From JBHGBB01 sp041946755 (GTDB lineage: Bacteria; UBP4; UBA4092; JAOAEQ01): a stretch of 14,421 nt of DNA. A program made the translations under genes and the position numbers. Below are positions 6,035 to 13,098 of the stretch, one piece after another. The number at the start of each line of letters is the position of its first letter. The first letter of the stretch is position 1. The stretch lies in the NCBI GenBank assembly GCA_041946755.1, contig JBHGBB010000088.1:1-14421 (forward strand), read 5' to 3'. Below the pieces are notes generated by a model, which worked only from the letters and a program-made list of their open reading frames with translations, made no database searches and was not told the origin of the DNA.

Positions 6035-6787
6035 CTACTTTTTATTCTCAACCTTTTTCCCGGTTTTAACTACCGTAGTCTGCAATACTTCTTTGGTTTT
6101 ATCGTCTTGAATAAAAACCACCAGCCTGAGATTCGCATAATTCCATACCGGATTGACCGCAAATGTCTTATCAACTATAACCGGCTCAGTGCCTTGGAAT
6201 TTTACCTGGTCTTCAGTTAAAATATTGCGAACCACAAACCGATGATATTTTCCATTAACATTGACATTATCTTCAGCAATAACCCAACGCAGTTTTAAAT
6301 TTGAAGAGGTTATAGGATTAATCTGAGTAATGGTCGCTTTCACCAACCCAGTTTGTTCTCCGATAACTCCCGATATAGTTAAAGTTACTTTCGAAACAAT
6401 GGCAAGTCGCTTTTGAATATTTTTATCATAGTAGCTTTGCATATTCTCTGCAACACCTGATATCGGGACAATGCCATCAAATATAACAGTCGGAAATCCT
6501 GGTACTCCGTACCCTAAACTTCGTGATTCAGTTTTACTATTACTTATCTCATCGTTAACATGATATTCCAGCATAACAAATTTCGTTGGCCCGTATTTTT
6601 CAAATAACATACTTAATGCCGGTTCGGCATAAGTACAGGGTACACACCAGGTTGCAGTAAAATATTCTGCAAGAACGGTTCGTTGCGGTGTAGGTACAGC
6701 GGCAGCAGGAGAAATCGAAGCGTTTCCGATAACAAAAATAAGAATAGAAACTAAAGTTATTAATCTAGATAAATTGGTCTGTTTCAT
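6035..6787 (-). CDS. Exported thioredoxin-fold protein
   Basis: A 250-residue secreted protein. A signal peptide occupies about 1-30: basic start, hydrophobic core 9-20, then 'SPAAA'. A thioredoxin fold follows, with 'EYFTATWCVPC' and the redox pair C48-x2-C51, 'KFVMLEYHV', and the cis-Pro segment 'GVPGFPTVIFDG'. Residues from about 125 to 245 form a beta-rich domain without a recognised name, in the style of Omp28/TlpA-like periplasmic proteins. A longer frame opens at 6823, but the ATG at 6787 has a strong ribosome site (AAAGGAG, about 8 bases before it) and starts exactly at the signal peptide, so I chose it. It is first in a two-gene unit with the Rcl-like gene and shares a divergent promoter region with rsmI. 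Confidence 0.87.
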   Translation of the reverse strand: MKQTNLSRLITLVSILIFVIGNASISPAAAVPTPQRTVLAEYFTATWCVPCTYAEPALSMLFEKYGPTKFVMLEYHVNDEISNSKTESRSLGYGVPGFPTVIFDGIVPISGVAENMQSYYDKNIQKRLAIVSKVTLTISGVIGEQTGLVKATITQINPITSSNLKLRWVIAEDNVNVNGKYHRFVVRNILTEDQVKFQGTEPVIVDKTFAVNPVWNYANLRLVVFIQDDKTKEVLQTTVVKTGKKVENKK

Positions 6788-6831
6788 AGCGAACTCCTTT
6801 ATTGTAGTATAATTTAATTTCATTAGACTAG

Positions 6832-6860
6832 TCTATATTAATAGACGTTATCTTGACCAA
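6832..6860 (-). promoter_or_regulatory. Promoter of the thioredoxin-fold gene
   Basis: On the minus strand TTGGTC (6860-6855), 17 bp, TATAGA (6837-6832). The -35 overlaps the -35 of the divergent rsmI promoter. The -10 overlaps nested palindromes: TAGACTAGTCTA at 6824-6835 and GTCTAT/ATAGAC at 6831-6846. A regulator could act here. Confidence 0.5.
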
Positions 6861-6882
6861 GCAGATTCAGATTAAGTATAAT
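6853..6882 (+). promoter_or_regulatory. Promoter of rsmI, near-leaderless
   Basis: TTGACC at 6853-6858, 18 bp, TATAAT at 6877-6882. The ATG of rsmI is at 6893, only 10 bases after the -10, so the transcript would start within a few bases of the start codon. No ribosome site is present, consistent with leaderless translation. Confidence 0.65.
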
Positions 6883-6892
6883 TTTATTAATT

Positions 6893-7567
6893 ATGAATGG
6901 TATCTTATATTTAGTCAGTACTCCTATAGGTAACTTAGAAGATATAACCTATCGCGCAGTTAAGGTTTTAAATGAAGTAGATTTAATCGCTGCCGAGGAT
7001 ACTCGGCATACCCGGATTCTATTAAATCATTACCAGATTCAGAAACCCATTACCAGTTACCATGATTTTAATAAGTATATTAAAGGAAAAGAACTCTTAA
7101 TTGAACTCCAATCCGGCAAAAAGATAGCTATGGTAACCGATGCTGGCACTCCGGGTATTTCCGATCCTGGTTACTTTCTTATTAATTTAGCTATCGAATC
7201 GGGTATACCGGTAATTCCAATTCCCGGCCCGACAGCGTTAATTGCTGCAATTTCTACCTCGGGATTACCGACCGATAGTTTCTTATTTTTAGGATTCTTG
7301 CCCCGTAAAACCATCGCCCGACAGAATAAATTACATACGCTTGCTGAACTGGAATGTACTTTAGTATTTTATGAATCACCATTTCGAATCGCCGGACTCT
7401 TGCAAGATATCCACACCGTTTTCGGCAACCGCCGCATTGTTATCGCTCGTGAACTAACCAAAAAGTTTGAAGAAATCATCCGCGGAACGGTATCTGAAAT
7501 CATCACGGATACTGCTCATAAAACCTGGAAAGGTGAAATAGTGGTAGTACTGGAAGGCAAGAAATAA
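6893..7567 (+). CDS. rsmI: 16S rRNA (cytidine1402-2'-O)-methyltransferase RsmI, short form
   Basis: RsmI uses S-adenosylmethionine to 2'-O-methylate C1402 in the decoding centre of 16S rRNA. The protein has the family's tetrapyrrole-methylase fold: 'LVSTPIGNLEDIT' at 7-19, 'AAEDTRHT' near 33-40, 'VTDAGTPGISDPG' near 81-93, 'PIPGPTALIAAISTSGLP' near 108-125, and 'FLGFLPRK' near 132-139. It is 224 residues, where typical RsmI is about 275-290. It stops right after the catalytic domain ('VVVLEGKK') and lacks the C-terminal small helical domain. No frameshift is visible, so it is probably a natural short form. The next gene, a histidine kinase, starts 26 bp downstream, so the two are probably co-transcribed. 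Confidence 0.95.
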   Translation: MNGILYLVSTPIGNLEDITYRAVKVLNEVDLIAAEDTRHTRILLNHYQIQKPITSYHDFNKYIKGKELLIELQSGKKIAMVTDAGTPGISDPGYFLINLAIESGIPVIPIPGPTALIAAISTSGLPTDSFLFLGFLPRKTIARQNKLHTLAELECTLVFYESPFRIAGLLQDIHTVFGNRRIVIARELTKKFEEIIRGTVSEIITDTAHKTWKGEIVVVLEGKK

Positions 7568-7593
7568 TTTTACGCCACTTTATCTAAATTCTT

Positions 7594-8913
7594 ATGCCAC
7601 CGATAGACCGTAGACGCAAATTCCGTAGACGAAGTTTAGTCTTATTAATCCTCCTTATCTTATTTATTAATCTTATTGACTGGATTTATTACTTAACGGT
7701 CCGCGAAACACTTGATGATGAGTTGGGTCTACGTTTGATTTATATTGCTAATACCGCAGCATTGTCTATCAATGGGGATATGATCAGTCAATTGAAACCT
7801 GGAGAGGAATTGAAACCGGAATATCGCGCTATCCAGACTCAGTTAAACACCTTAAAATCACTCAATGCATTACGTGAAATATTTATTATCGATAGTGACC
7901 AGCAAACGATAGTTGATGCTAATATTCAGACTCCGATTGGATATCGAAACCGGTTGTTAGAAGTTGATGCATCAGAAATCGATTCCGCATTAAAAGGAAC
8001 GCCACAAGCATCGATTTTATATTCATTGAAACAAGATTACTATAAACGGGGATATGCGCCGATCCGAAATCAAGCGAATCAAGTTGTTGCAGTACTGGGA
8101 TTAGAAGCTGGAGCGCATTTTTCTCATACCATAATCCGGATTCGGAATAGTCTCATCATTATGGGATTGATTAGTTTACTATTAATTATCGCGGTGATAA
8201 TCACGTTAAACCGGCTATATAGTGCATTATGGAAATATGAAGAGCAAATATTATCTGCAGATAAATTCCGCGCAGTAGGTCAGCTGGCTGCTGGGGTAGC
8301 GCACGAAATTCGAAATCCTCTAGGGATAACCCGGGGTACTGCAGAGTTGCTTAAAGATGAACTGGATAATAAAGAACAAATGTTAACTCGGATTAACGAT
8401 ATTATCGCAGAAGTCGACCGGATGAATCTCATTGTCACTAATTTTCTCGATTTCTCGCGGTTTACCCCCTTGCAGGTGGAAGAGCAGGATATCCATGAGC
8501 TGATTGATAAAACATTACAGTTATGCCAATATCAACTAGAACAAGCGCAGATCAAGTGTATCAAAAAGTTTACTTCGGATTTACCGAAAGTGAAGGTCGA
8601 TGGACACCAATTGATTCAAGTGTTTTTAAATCTTATCCTTAATGCTCGGGATGCGATGTCAACCGGGGGAACACTCACCATAGTAACGAGTGCAACAAGG
8701 AATTTTATTCTGATTACCATTCAAGATACCGGAATTGGAATTAATTCACAGCAGCTGCTACATTTATTCGAACCATTTTATAGCACTAAAAAGGATGGTA
8801 TCGGACTTGGATTAGCGATATCGAAACGGATTATCGAAGACCATCATGGAACCATCGAAATCGCTAGCGAAACCAATCAAGGTACGACTGTTAGAATTAG
8901 TTTACCGATATAA
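7594..8913 (+). CDS. Membrane sensor histidine kinase (orphan)
   Basis: A 439-residue two-component sensor kinase. An N-terminal basic patch and membrane segment (about 14-34) are followed by an extracytoplasmic sensor region (about 36-183, probably a double-PAS/Cache-like fold, not assignable by eye). A second membrane segment (about 184-206) leads to the kinase core without a clear HAMP. HisKA shows 'VAHEIRNPLG' with the phospho-acceptor H237. The ATPase domain has the N box 'NLILNARDA' (346-354), G1 'DTGIG' (378-382), the F box 'LFEPFYSTK' (391-399) and G2 'GIGLGL' (402-407). The style resembles the NtrB/AtoS/PilS group. No response regulator is adjacent: upstream is rsmI and downstream a converging sugar isomerase. 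No ribosome site is seen at the ATG. Confidence 0.94.
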   Translation: MPPIDRRRKFRRRSLVLLILLILFINLIDWIYYLTVRETLDDELGLRLIYIANTAALSINGDMISQLKPGEELKPEYRAIQTQLNTLKSLNALREIFIIDSDQQTIVDANIQTPIGYRNRLLEVDASEIDSALKGTPQASILYSLKQDYYKRGYAPIRNQANQVVAVLGLEAGAHFSHTIIRIRNSLIIMGLISLLLIIAVIITLNRLYSALWKYEEQILSADKFRAVGQLAAGVAHEIRNPLGITRGTAELLKDELDNKEQMLTRINDIIAEVDRMNLIVTNFLDFSRFTPLQVEEQDIHELIDKTLQLCQYQLEQAQIKCIKKFTSDLPKVKVDGHQLIQVFLNLILNARDAMSTGGTLTIVTSATRNFILITIQDTGIGINSQQLLHLFEPFYSTKKDGIGLGLAISKRIIEDHHGTIEIASETNQGTTVRISLPI

Positions 8914-8938
8914 AAAAGGGCGAGATGATCTCGCCCTT
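8912..8938 (-). terminator. Terminator of the sugar-isomerase-like gene
   Basis: A 10-bp perfect stem (8916-8925 with 8929-8938) with a 3-base loop. On the minus strand the stem is followed by a T-run (complement of A8912-A8917), so it mainly terminates the isomerase transcript. It directly follows the histidine kinase stop codon (8911-8913) and may also fold at the end of that mRNA, but there is no T-run in that direction. Confidence 0.85.
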
Positions 8939-8969
8939 ATAACATTTCAAAATCTAGACACTCCTAAAT

Positions 8970-10094
8970 TTAAATCAGAATTTCTTTAACCACTTCGATA
9001 GTCGCGGCAGCATCTCCGGTCGCTTGCGCTTTTTGTAATTCCGCTTTCTTGGCATAGATGAGTAGCGCTTTTTTCATAATATTGGCGAAAAACTCACGGG
9101 ATAATGCCATCGCTTTAATCGGCTCAACGCGATAGGTAAACTGGTCTTCACCGAACCAGCCGTCGTAACCAGTATCGATTGCTGCATAACAGAAATCAGC
9201 AAATCGCCAGTTATCGCCAGTACCGGCAATCCGGTCTTCATCATTACTATGGTATTTGGCATTATTCAAATGGAAATTGGTTATCGGTACTCCGAACCGT
9301 TTAACGGTATATAACATCGAGCCGGGTTCAACCCCATACATTTGCTCATGACCATAATCGATTGCAACTCCCATATTTTTACCACCGCAAACTTCATTTA
9401 CCGTTTTCGCAACTAATGCCGCTAAATGCGTAGTAGGCACTACCATGTTCCCTTCGCGCGGTTCTTTCAACTTCGCTTCGATACCAAACTTTAATCCATT
9501 GGCTTTCGCTTTTTTATTCATGGCAATACATCCTTCAATAAATCGATTGAGGATATCACCATAATTCACTTCGAAATTATAATCCCAGCCATCAGACCCC
9601 GGCCATAATGAAACACTTTTACAACCGACTTCTACCGCGATATCGATCCCTTGTAACGCTATTGCTAACGCTTCTTTCCGAATCTGTTTATTGGCATTAG
9701 TTACTCCACCTAATTTCCATTTCTGATCACCAAAAAGATTGGTATTCATGTTGGTAGGAGTAACTTTATATTGTTTCAAAGCAGCTTTAATAGTTTTGAT
9801 GGTATCCGGGTCTTTTTTATATTTTTTATCGATAAATACTTCTTCATGGAATTCTACTCCTTGAATTCCGGCGGCGGCAACTCGTTTAATTTGGGCGGGA
9901 ACTCCCGGCTCGAAATTCTTATCTTTACTGAAATATCCGGCGGTAGCGAAGCGGTCACAAAAATCGCCTGCTGCCCAATGTCCAGCAGCGAATTTTATCC
10001 CGAATTCAGTGAAAAACTGGCTGATTTTATCTCCTTTCAAATACCCGCGATACACAGTATTTAGCTTCGCCAACCCAGCGTTAGATATTTTCAT
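8970..10094 (-). CDS. Xylose-isomerase-like TIM-barrel sugar isomerase/epimerase
   Basis: A 374-residue protein of the xylose isomerase-like TIM-barrel superfamily, which interconverts aldoses and ketoses using divalent metals. Features include 'FAAGHW' at 35-40, a large aromatic-rich N-terminal half, 'SLWPGSDGWDYNF' at 162-174, 'IEAKLKEP' at 205-212 with metal ligand E206, 'AIDYGHE' at 244-250 with D246, 'NFHLNNA' at 273-279 with H275, and 'DGWFGEDQF' at 311-319. The 'IEAKLKEP' element parallels 'IEPKPKEP' of classical xylose isomerase. The substrate is not assignable and L-rhamnose-isomerase-like activity is possible. The start has a strong ribosome site (AAAGGAG). The promoter overlaps an 11-bp-arm dyad, so the gene is likely regulated. 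It diverges from the UroD-like methyltransferase. Confidence 0.88.
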   Translation of the reverse strand: MKISNAGLAKLNTVYRGYLKGDKISQFFTEFGIKFAAGHWAAGDFCDRFATAGYFSKDKNFEPGVPAQIKRVAAAGIQGVEFHEEVFIDKKYKKDPDTIKTIKAALKQYKVTPTNMNTNLFGDQKWKLGGVTNANKQIRKEALAIALQGIDIAVEVGCKSVSLWPGSDGWDYNFEVNYGDILNRFIEGCIAMNKKAKANGLKFGIEAKLKEPREGNMVVPTTHLAALVAKTVNEVCGGKNMGVAIDYGHEQMYGVEPGSMLYTVKRFGVPITNFHLNNAKYHSNDEDRIAGTGDNWRFADFCYAAIDTGYDGWFGEDQFTYRVEPIKAMALSREFFANIMKKALLIYAKKAELQKAQATGDAAATIEVVKEILI

Positions 10095-10126
10095 TGAGTA
10101 ATCTCCTTTTAAGATAAAAATGGCAT

Positions 10127-10152
10127 TTTATTGGTATGATTATACCGATAAA
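10127..10152. promoter_or_regulatory. Operator-like dyad over the isomerase -10 box
   Basis: Arms 10127-10137 and 10142-10152 are reverse complements except for one position (T10132/G10147), with a 4-base centre: TTATTGGTAT-GATT-ATACCGATAA at its core. It overlaps the -10 (10144-10139) of the minus-strand isomerase promoter and sits in the divergent spacer, as expected for a dimeric repressor. The regulator is not identified in the window. Confidence 0.5.
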
Positions 10153-10167
10153 CCCTTGATTCTGCAA
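10139..10167 (-). promoter_or_regulatory. Promoter of the sugar-isomerase-like gene
   Basis: On the minus strand TTGCAG (10167-10162), 17 bp, TATAAT (10144-10139); the transcript would start near 10132, about 38 bases before the ATG. On the plus strand a TATACT at 10209-10214 may serve the divergent UroD-like gene, but its -35 is weak. Confidence 0.65.
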
Positions 10168-10267
10168 TAATAAACCATTTTTTTATTCCGTTTTTGCTTG
10201 AAATAGGGTATACTAAATGCAAGTTTTTATTATTATTTCTCCCTGTTTATTTGAGAGATTTACCTAT

Positions 10268-11482
10268 ATGACATCACGCGACCGTGTAATTAAAACACTG
10301 CAGCATCAGGAACCGGATAAAGTTCCGCTTGATTTCGGGTCGATGCGTTCGACCGGAATTATGGCGGTTGCTTATCATCGGTTGAAAGAGCATCTCGGAC
10401 TAACTACCGGGGTAACTCGAATCTATGATTGGATCCAGCAATTAGGTGAAGTTGAAAAAGAGATGCTTGATTTGTTTGAGGTTGATGTCGTTGATTTAGA
10501 AAATACTTCAATATGTCCTGACCGGCGTCGCTGGAAAAAATGGACTTTACCTGATGGTGCTCCGGCAGAAATACCCAGCGCACTTAACATGCGACGGATT
10601 AAAAATGCTTGGGTAGTTAAAGATAAACGCGGTAAGGTCGTATTCCAGATGCCGGATGGCAGCTATTATTTCTCTCCTGGTCCTGCCCGACCATTAGATA
10701 AAGCGAAAAATATAAAAGATGTGCGGAAATATAAATTCTATATATATACCGACCAGGAATTAGAACGGCTTCATCGTCGGGCTCAATGGCTCTATAAATA
10801 TACCGATTATGCGATTATGGGCGGGTTCGGCGGTAATATTCTGGAATCCGGACAAGGATTACGCGGCTGGGAACAGTTCATGGTCGATTTGGCAAAAGAC
10901 CCGGGATTCGCTGCGGAATTAATGGACCGGCTGGTAGAAACCCATCTAATCAATTTGCGGGATTATCTTGCTGCGGTTGGCGATTATATCCAAATCATCC
11001 AGATGGGCGATGATCTCGGTACCCAGATTTCTCCTCAGATTTCTCCCCAGATGTATGCGGAGTTAATCAAACCGCGGCATCAAAAGATATATCAGTATGT
11101 TAAAGAACATTCGCAGGTTAAAGTATTCCTGCATAGTTGCGGCTCGATCTATGATTTGATACCAGACCTGATTGATGCCGGGGTCGATGTATTAAATCCG
11201 GTACAGACTTCAGCGGCGAAAATGGAACCGAAAAAGCTGAAAGAGAACTTCGGCGACCAACTTGTTTTCTGGGGTGGAGGCTGCGATACTCAAAGTATCT
11301 TAGCGACTGCAACTCCGAAACAAATCGAGCATCATGTTAAAGAGCGAATGAAAATCTTTGCTCCGGGAGGCGGGTTCGTTTTCTGCCAGGTGCATAATAT
11401 CCAGGCGAATGTACCGGTGGAGAATATCGTTGCGATGTTTGAAGCGGTTAAGAAATATCGGAATTATCCGATTCGCTTGTAG
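10268..11482 (+). CDS. UroD-family (MtaA/MtbA/CmuA-like) methyltransferase
   Basis: A 404-residue protein of the uroporphyrinogen decarboxylase superfamily, but unlike HemE. It begins 'MTSRDRVIKTLQHQEPDKVP', typical of the corrinoid-linked branch, and lacks HemE's arginine-rich N-terminal motif. It keeps H289-x-C291 ('FLHSCGS') and C373 ('FVFCQVHN'), the H-x-C...C zinc site that MtaA/MtbA-type enzymes use to activate a thiol methyl acceptor. Other landmarks are 'GDDLGTQ' at 247-253 and 'DAGVDVLNPVQ' at 303-313. It may transfer a methyl group to or from a corrinoid protein such as those at 1-1215. An earlier in-frame ATG (10217) is rejected: a candidate -10 (10209-10214) would start transcription near 10221, and the family start is 'MTSR'. 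A bidirectional terminator follows. Confidence 0.88.
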   Translation: MTSRDRVIKTLQHQEPDKVPLDFGSMRSTGIMAVAYHRLKEHLGLTTGVTRIYDWIQQLGEVEKEMLDLFEVDVVDLENTSICPDRRRWKKWTLPDGAPAEIPSALNMRRIKNAWVVKDKRGKVVFQMPDGSYYFSPGPARPLDKAKNIKDVRKYKFYIYTDQELERLHRRAQWLYKYTDYAIMGGFGGNILESGQGLRGWEQFMVDLAKDPGFAAELMDRLVETHLINLRDYLAAVGDYIQIIQMGDDLGTQISPQISPQMYAELIKPRHQKIYQYVKEHSQVKVFLHSCGSIYDLIPDLIDAGVDVLNPVQTSAAKMEPKKLKENFGDQLVFWGGGCDTQSILATATPKQIEHHVKERMKIFAPGGGFVFCQVHNIQANVPVENIVAMFEAVKKYRNYPIRL

Positions 11483-11504
11483 TTTAGAATAAATATTACA
11501 ATCT

Positions 11505-11550
11505 GAAAAAATAGAAAGCAGACTTTATTTCGATAAGTCTGCTTTTTTTT
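11505..11550. terminator. Bidirectional intrinsic terminator
   Basis: An 11-bp perfect stem (11515-11525 with 11535-11545) and 9-base loop. Eight or more Ts follow on the plus strand (11543-11550). On the minus strand a T-rich tract (complement of A11505-A11511) follows after four bases. It separates the converging UroD-like gene and maf. Confidence 0.93.
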
Positions 11551-11571
11551 GGGATTCATTTCTCTCAGTTA

Positions 11572-12141
11572 TTATCTCTTCGGTAGGAATGGTTTTAATA
11601 GTCGGGAAAGTAGCACCAAGGGTAAACCAACGACATTAAAATAATCTCCGGTTATCCGGTCGACAAACAAGGCTCCTTTCCCTTGAATTCCATAACTACC
11701 GGCTTTATCAAACGGGTCGCCGGTAGCGATATACTCATCAATCTCTTTCTGTGCTAGTTTGCGGAACGTTACATAGGTTATACTATGCCCGAGTTTAATG
11801 CGGTTGGATTTCACATCAAGCACTGCAAGTCCGGTAATAACCCGATGGGTTCGCCCGCTTAAGATAGAGAGCAGTTTCCGGGCATCATGTTTATCTTTCG
11901 GTTTCCCTAATATCTGCCGGTCGATGACTACGATGGTATCCGCACCGATGATGATGCCGGTCCGATATTTTTGGGCAACGACTTTCGCTTTCGCTATGGC
12001 TAACTGCCGGGCGGTTCGAATCGGATTGGAGTTGGTATACTTCGATTCATCTATATGACTGGGAACGATTCTATATTTCAGTCCGATTTGGGTTAATAAC
12101 TGGGCACGACGCGGGGATTTTGAGGCTAGGATTATCTGCAT
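11572..12141 (-). CDS. maf: Maf nucleoside triphosphate pyrophosphatase
   Basis: A 189-residue Maf/YhdE-family enzyme, which hydrolyses dTTP, UTP or modified NTPs to monophosphate and pyrophosphate and has been linked to division arrest. The N-terminal signature 'ILASKSPRRAQLL' (4-16) is canonical. Other motifs are 'DES' at 31-33, 'GADTIVV' at 66-72 with catalytic D68, 'GKPKD' at 79-83, 'LSGRTHRVITG' at 94-104, and 'KAGSYGIQGKGALFVDRI' followed by 'DYFNVVGLP' near the C-terminus. The length is normal. The last of the minus-strand run holB-ricT-maf; the 50-bp gap before it holds a heptamer tandem repeat, so the ribosome site is weak (GAGT). The substrate class is probably dTTP/UTP from the 'SYGIQGKGA' segment. 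Confidence 0.95.
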   Translation of the reverse strand: MQIILASKSPRRAQLLTQIGLKYRIVPSHIDESKYTNSNPIRTARQLAIAKAKVVAQKYRTGIIIGADTIVVIDRQILGKPKDKHDARKLLSILSGRTHRVITGLAVLDVKSNRIKLGHSITYVTFRKLAQKEIDEYIATGDPFDKAGSYGIQGKGALFVDRITGDYFNVVGLPLVLLSRLLKPFLPKR

Positions 12142-12149
12142 GCACTACT

Positions 12150-12184
12150 CATTTCACATTTAGCATTTAGCATTTTACATTTTA
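12150..12184. repeat. Five heptamer tandem repeats between ricT and maf
   Basis: Five consecutive 7-bp units in exact register: CATTTCA, CATTTAG, CATTTAG, CATTTTA, CATTTTA. The array fills most of the 50-bp gap between ricT and maf. A second five-unit array of the same type is at 12984-13018. Units are far too short for CRISPR and there are no spacers. Confidence 0.85.
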
Positions 12185-12191
12185 CCTTGAA

Positions 12192-12968
12192 TTATTTATT
12201 GTTTTCTTCTTCTTCAGCATTATCTTCTTCTTGTTCTGGTTGCGGTTTATTTTTCCCTTTTGGTTTAATGTTGTTTTTATAAGCATCGAATTCATATGCC
12301 AGGCAGCACATCAATCGGCCGCATAATCCGGAAATTCGGGTTGGATTCAAGGCTAAATTCTGGGCTTTCGCCATTTTCATCGAGACTGATGGCAGTTCAT
12401 CAATTGAGAACATGGTACAGCAGAGCTGGTATCCGCAACTCCCTACCCCACCTAAGAGACTCCCTTCATCCCGGGCCCCGATTTGCCGGAGTTCGATTTT
12501 CGCTTTCAATAGATAGGCTAAATCTTTCGATAACTCCCGGCAATCGATCCGTTTATCTGCAGTATAAAAATAATAATAGGTATTCTCTGCCGGATGATAT
12601 TCGACATTAACGATTTTCATGTCTATTTCCTGCTCTTCAACCTTCTCTCGGCAAATCTGATATGCCTCTTTTTCCTTTTTAATCTGCTGTTCGAGTTTCT
12701 TGATATCAGTTTCATGTGCCGGTCGCAGGATTTTAACCAGTTTCTTCTGCTGGCATCGGGCATTCTCTTTCATTTTATACGGGAGTGAAATAGTTTTCCC
12801 GATTTGCTGGCCTTTCCCCGATTCGATAATTACATAACTCCCGGGTTTTAGGTCGGTATTATCTTCTTCTACCAGACCAAGACAGCAATGCAGGTTGGTT
12901 GAACTGCATAACATAATATCGACTACCGTTTTAATTTTATCTTCGTTTATTACTTTCGTTCCATTCAT
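12192..12968 (-). CDS. ricT: PSP1-domain protein RicT (YaaT)
   Basis: A 258-residue PSP1-domain protein. In Bacillus, RicT forms the Y-complex with RicA and RicF, carries iron-sulfur clusters and helps RNase Y process mRNA. 'GSYVIIESGKGQQIGK' (43-58) starts the PSP1 fold. The conserved segment 'RQIGARDEGSLLGGVGSCGY' (161-180) is followed by 'QLCCTMF' and 'GLCGRLMCCLAYE', with cysteines C178, C183, C184, C216, C221 and C222 as in cluster-binding RicT. A helix at about 85-115 is charged and coiled-coil-like. The tail from about 230 is Lys/Pro-rich, then acidic (240-258). It follows holB on the same strand, the classical holB-ricT pairing. The start has no visible ribosome site. Confidence 0.95.
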   Translation of the reverse strand: MNGTKVINEDKIKTVVDIMLCSSTNLHCCLGLVEEDNTDLKPGSYVIIESGKGQQIGKTISLPYKMKENARCQQKKLVKILRPAHETDIKKLEQQIKKEKEAYQICREKVEEQEIDMKIVNVEYHPAENTYYYFYTADKRIDCRELSKDLAYLLKAKIELRQIGARDEGSLLGGVGSCGYQLCCTMFSIDELPSVSMKMAKAQNLALNPTRISGLCGRLMCCLAYEFDAYKNNIKPKGKNKPQPEQEEDNAEEEENNK

Positions 12969-12983
12969 AATAATTTATAAATT

Positions 12984-13018
12984 CATTTTAAATTTAACAT
13001 TTAGCATTTTAAATTTAA
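12984..13018. repeat. Second heptamer tandem array between holB and ricT
   Basis: Five 7-bp units in register: CATTTTA, AATTTAA, CATTTAG, CATTTTA, AATTTAA. It has the same unit type and count as the array at 12150-12184 and lies in the spacer just upstream of the next gene in the same run, ending 15 bp before the ricT start. Confidence 0.8.
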
Positions 13019-13067
13019 TCCGCTTTAGGTGGATTGCAATGCTAATTTTGTAATTTGAAATGATTTT

Positions 13068-13091
13068 CTCGGTGTCTCTGTGACTCTGTGG
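13068..13091. repeat. Three octamer units (CTCNGTGN) after holB
   Basis: Three consecutive 8-bp units: CTCGGTGT, CTCTGTGA, CTCTGTGG, 7 bp beyond the holB stop codon. The G-rich/T-rich strand bias differs from the AT-rich surroundings. I recall similar 'ctctgtgtctctgtgg' runs as dispersed intergenic repeats in genomes of uncultured bacteria, but cannot verify that here. Confidence 0.65.
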
Positions 13092-13098
13092 CTATATA

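Noticed and set aside
6788..6823. Twelve extra residues on the thioredoxin-fold protein
   Set aside because: They would precede the signal peptide; the strong ribosome site serves the ATG at 6787.
10217..10267. Earlier ATG for the UroD-like gene
   Set aside because: The extra 17 residues do not fit the family, and the candidate -10 at 10209-10214 would start transcription after this ATG.
10268..11482. Uroporphyrinogen decarboxylase hemE
   Set aside because: It lacks HemE's N-terminal arginine motif and has the H-x-C...C zinc motif of the methyltransferase branch.
12150..12184. CRISPR-like array
   Set aside because: Units are 7 bp with no spacers, and no cas genes are nearby.
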